This document shows positions 5,325-6,926 of a stretch of DNA of 6,926 bases, in pieces. The notes under the pieces are model-generated. The model was not told where the DNA came from and did no database searches. It saw nothing but the letters and a program-made list of their open reading frames with translations. The stretch spans positions 2,989 through 9,914 of the forward strand of contig DDHX01000055.1 in assembly GCA_002338255.1 (NCBI GenBank), given 5' to 3'. How positions within the stretch are numbered: position 1 is the stretch's first letter; each line of letters opens with the position of its first letter. Origin of the DNA: Ruminococcaceae bacterium UBA1865. GTDB lineage: Bacteria; Bacillota; Clostridia; Oscillospirales; Acutalibacteraceae. The translations under genes and the position numbers were made by a program.

Positions 5325-6926
5325 ATGAAATTCGGACATTTTGACGACGCGCGTAAGGAATACGTGATTACAAGGCCGGACACCCCATATCCCTGGATAA
5401 ACTATTTAGGAAATGAAAACTTCTTCTCGTTAATTTCAAATACCTCCGGCGGCTACTGCTTTTATAAGGATGCGCGCATGCTTCGTCTGACGCGTTACCG
5501 CTACAACAATGTGCCAATGGACGCCGGCGGCCGGTACTTTTACATAAATGACGGTACCTCGGTTTGGAACCCCGGCTGGGCACCAGTCAAAACAAAACTT
5601 GACAGCTATGAGTGCCGCCACGGTCTTGGATACAGTATATTTGATTCAAAACTGAATGGACTTGAGGCTGTACAGACCTCTTTTGTACCCATTGGTGCGG
5701 ACTGCGAGGTTCACCGCCTCAGTTTTAAAAATACCACTGACAAGCCCAAAGAATTCAAGGTTTTCTCTTTTGTTGAATTCTGCCTTTGGAATGCTTATGA
5801 TGATATGACAAATTTTCAGCGCAACTACAGCATCGGTGAGGTTGAAATCATTGGCAGTACCATTTATCATAAAACAGAATACCGTGAGCGCCGCAATCAT
5901 TACGCGGTATTCAGTGTGAACGCTCCAATCGACGGTTTTGACACCGACCGCGAAACCTTTATGGGTTTATACAACGGTTTTGACAAGCCGGACGCCGTTA
6001 TCAGCGGAGAAGCCCGCAATTCGGTCGCCAGCGGATGGGCGCCAATCGGCTCACATTTTATCAATGTTACGCTCGCGCCAAACGAAGAGAAAAACTTTAT
6101 TTATGTGCTGGGCTACTGTGAAAATCCGGAGGACCAAAAATGGGAATCACCGAACGTGATTAACAAAGCTCCGGCAAAAAAACTGCTGAGCGCATTTGCT
6201 ACCGATGAACAGGTGGATGCGGCTTTACAGCAACTGAAAGATTACTGGAGCGAACTCCTCTCAACTTACCGTCTCCAAAGCGGCGATGATAAGCTGAACC
6301 GCATGGTCAACATCTGGAATCAGTACCAGTGCATGGTTACTTTTAATATGTCACGCTCGGCCTCCTATTTTGAGTCTGGTATCGGCCGCGGGATGGGCTT
6401 CCGCGATTCCACGCAGGATTTGCTCGGATTTGTACATTTGATTCCGGCACGCGCGCGGCTGCGTATTTTAGATATTGCCGCGACGCAAATGGAGGACGGG
6501 GGCGCCTACCATCAGTATCAGCCGCTGACCAAAAGGGGAAACCTCGACGTCGGCAGTGGTTTCAACGATGACCCGCTGTGGTTGATTTTCGGCGTCTCTG
6601 CGTACATTAAAGAAACCGGAGACTGGTCGATACTGAACGAACAAATTCCTTTTGATAATGATGAAATAAAATCCGCACCCATGCTTGAGCACTTAAAACG
6701 TGCCTTTGATCATGTGCTGGAAAACCTTGGGCCACATAAACTGCCGCTGATTGGGCGGGCGGACTGGAACGACTGCCTGAACCTGAACTGTTTCTCTAAA
6801 ACGCCAGGAGAATCCTTCCAAACCTGCTCGAATTTTGAGAGTGGCATTGCGGAATCAGTGTTTATTGCCGGTATGTTCGTCGCAATCGGCCCGGCATATG
6901 AAGAAATCTGCCGCAAGTCGGGATTC
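5325..6926 (+). CDS. cbp: Cellobiose phosphorylase, GH94, first 534 codons (cut by window edge)
   Basis: Cytoplasmic enzyme that splits cellobiose with inorganic phosphate into alpha-glucose 1-phosphate and glucose, saving ATP compared with hydrolysis. The frame is open without breaks from the ATG at 5325 to the window end, about two thirds of the roughly 810 residues usual for the family. The start [27 protein letters not shown] is that of true cellobiose phosphorylases; cellodextrin phosphorylases have a longer N-terminal part. Residues 1 to about 290 form the beta-sandwich part ([36 protein letters not shown]). The (alpha/alpha)6 catalytic barrel follows, with the sugar-binding GFRDSTQD at 358-365, [13 protein letters not shown] at 390-402 and [10 protein letters not shown] at 477-486. 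Asp483 of DWND is the expected general acid. The phosphate-binding residues lie beyond the edge. The gene is divergent from the repressor and transporter genes, with two LacI-type operators upstream, so sugar induction is likely. Confidence 0.96.
   Translation, partial: MKFGHFDDARKEYVITRPDTPYPWINYLGNENFFSLISNTSGGYCFYKDARMLRLTRYRYNNVPMDAGGRYFYINDGTSVWNPGWAPVKTKLDSYECRHGLGYSIFDSKLNGLEAVQTSFVPIGADCEVHRLSFKNTTDKPKEFKVFSFVEFCLWNAYDDMTNFQRNYSIGEVEIIGSTIYHKTEYRERRNHYAVFSVNAPIDGFDTDRETFMGLYNGFDKPDAVISGEARNSVASGWAPIGSHFINVTLAPNEEKNFIYVLGYCENPEDQKWESPNVINKAPAKKLLSAFATDEQVDAALQQLKDYWSELLSTYRLQSGDDKLNRMVNIWNQYQCMVTFNMSRSASYFESGIGRGMGFRDSTQDLLGFVHLIPARARLRILDIAATQMEDGGAYHQYQPLTKRGNLDVGSGFNDDPLWLIFGVSAYIKETGDWSILNEQIPFDNDEIKSAPMLEHLKRAFDHVLENLGPHKLPLIGRADWNDCLNLNCFSKTPGESFQTCSNFESGIAESVFIAGMFVAIGPAYEEICRKSGF

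Noticed and set aside
5368..5900. Minus-strand open frames of 61-84 codons
   Set aside because: Antisense to the phosphorylase, which is intact and recognisable throughout; shadow frames.
1..6926. Insertion sequences, CRISPR arrays, tRNA or rRNA genes, attachment sites, origins
   Set aside because: I looked for direct repeats, transposase-like proteins, regular spacers and cloverleaf or rRNA sequence on both strands and saw none.
5325..6926. Cellodextrin or laminaribiose phosphorylase instead of cellobiose phosphorylase
   Set aside because: The N-terminus and the [21 protein letters not shown] and [14 protein letters not shown] segments match true cellobiose phosphorylases as I know them, without the longer N-terminal part of cellodextrin enzymes. 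The missing C-terminus leaves a small doubt.

Overview
The window looks like a chromosomal piece of a clostridial Firmicute. The evidence is strong AGGAGG-type ribosome sites, sigma-A-like promoters in an AT-rich spacer, a lipoprotein solute-binding protein, and a phosphorylase that reads like those of cellulolytic Clostridia (my recollection of the family; no search was run). Moderate G+C by eye and this gene mix suggest an Oscillospiraceae/Ruminococcaceae-type gut or plant-fibre anaerobe; genus is not determinable.

Layout: one divergent sugar-use locus. On the minus strand, reading right to left, lie a LacI-family repressor (4838-3813), a lipoprotein sugar-binding protein (3737-2280), two ABC permease subunits (2186-1233 and 1236-376, overlapping by 4 bp) and the first 111 codons of a GH1 beta-glucosidase (334 to the left edge). 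No convincing full terminator separates them, so they can form one operon. On the plus strand, from 5325 to the right edge, lies the first 534 codons of a GH94 cellobiose phosphorylase. Both end genes are cut by the window, not broken.

The 486-bp divergent spacer (4839-5324) is the control region. It holds two good promoters (one per direction), a weaker proximal phosphorylase promoter, and three copies of an 18-bp LacI-type palindrome built on TACGAAAAC/GTTTTCGTA. Each copy sits at or just downstream of a predicted transcription start. The simplest reading is that the LacI protein represses itself, the transporter operon and the phosphorylase until a beta-glucoside inducer arrives.

How it works together: the binding protein and two permeases import an unphosphorylated beta-linked sugar, most likely cellobiose or short cellodextrins. 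Inside the cell the phosphorylase splits cellobiose with phosphate into glucose 1-phosphate and glucose, while the GH1 enzyme hydrolyses beta-glucosides. The ATPase subunit is not in the window. Two RNA hairpins in the minus-strand transcript flank the binding-protein gene and may set its excess over the permeases.

I found no sign of an entirely new system. The points most worth checking are the three-operator array and the GU-paired intergenic hairpin.
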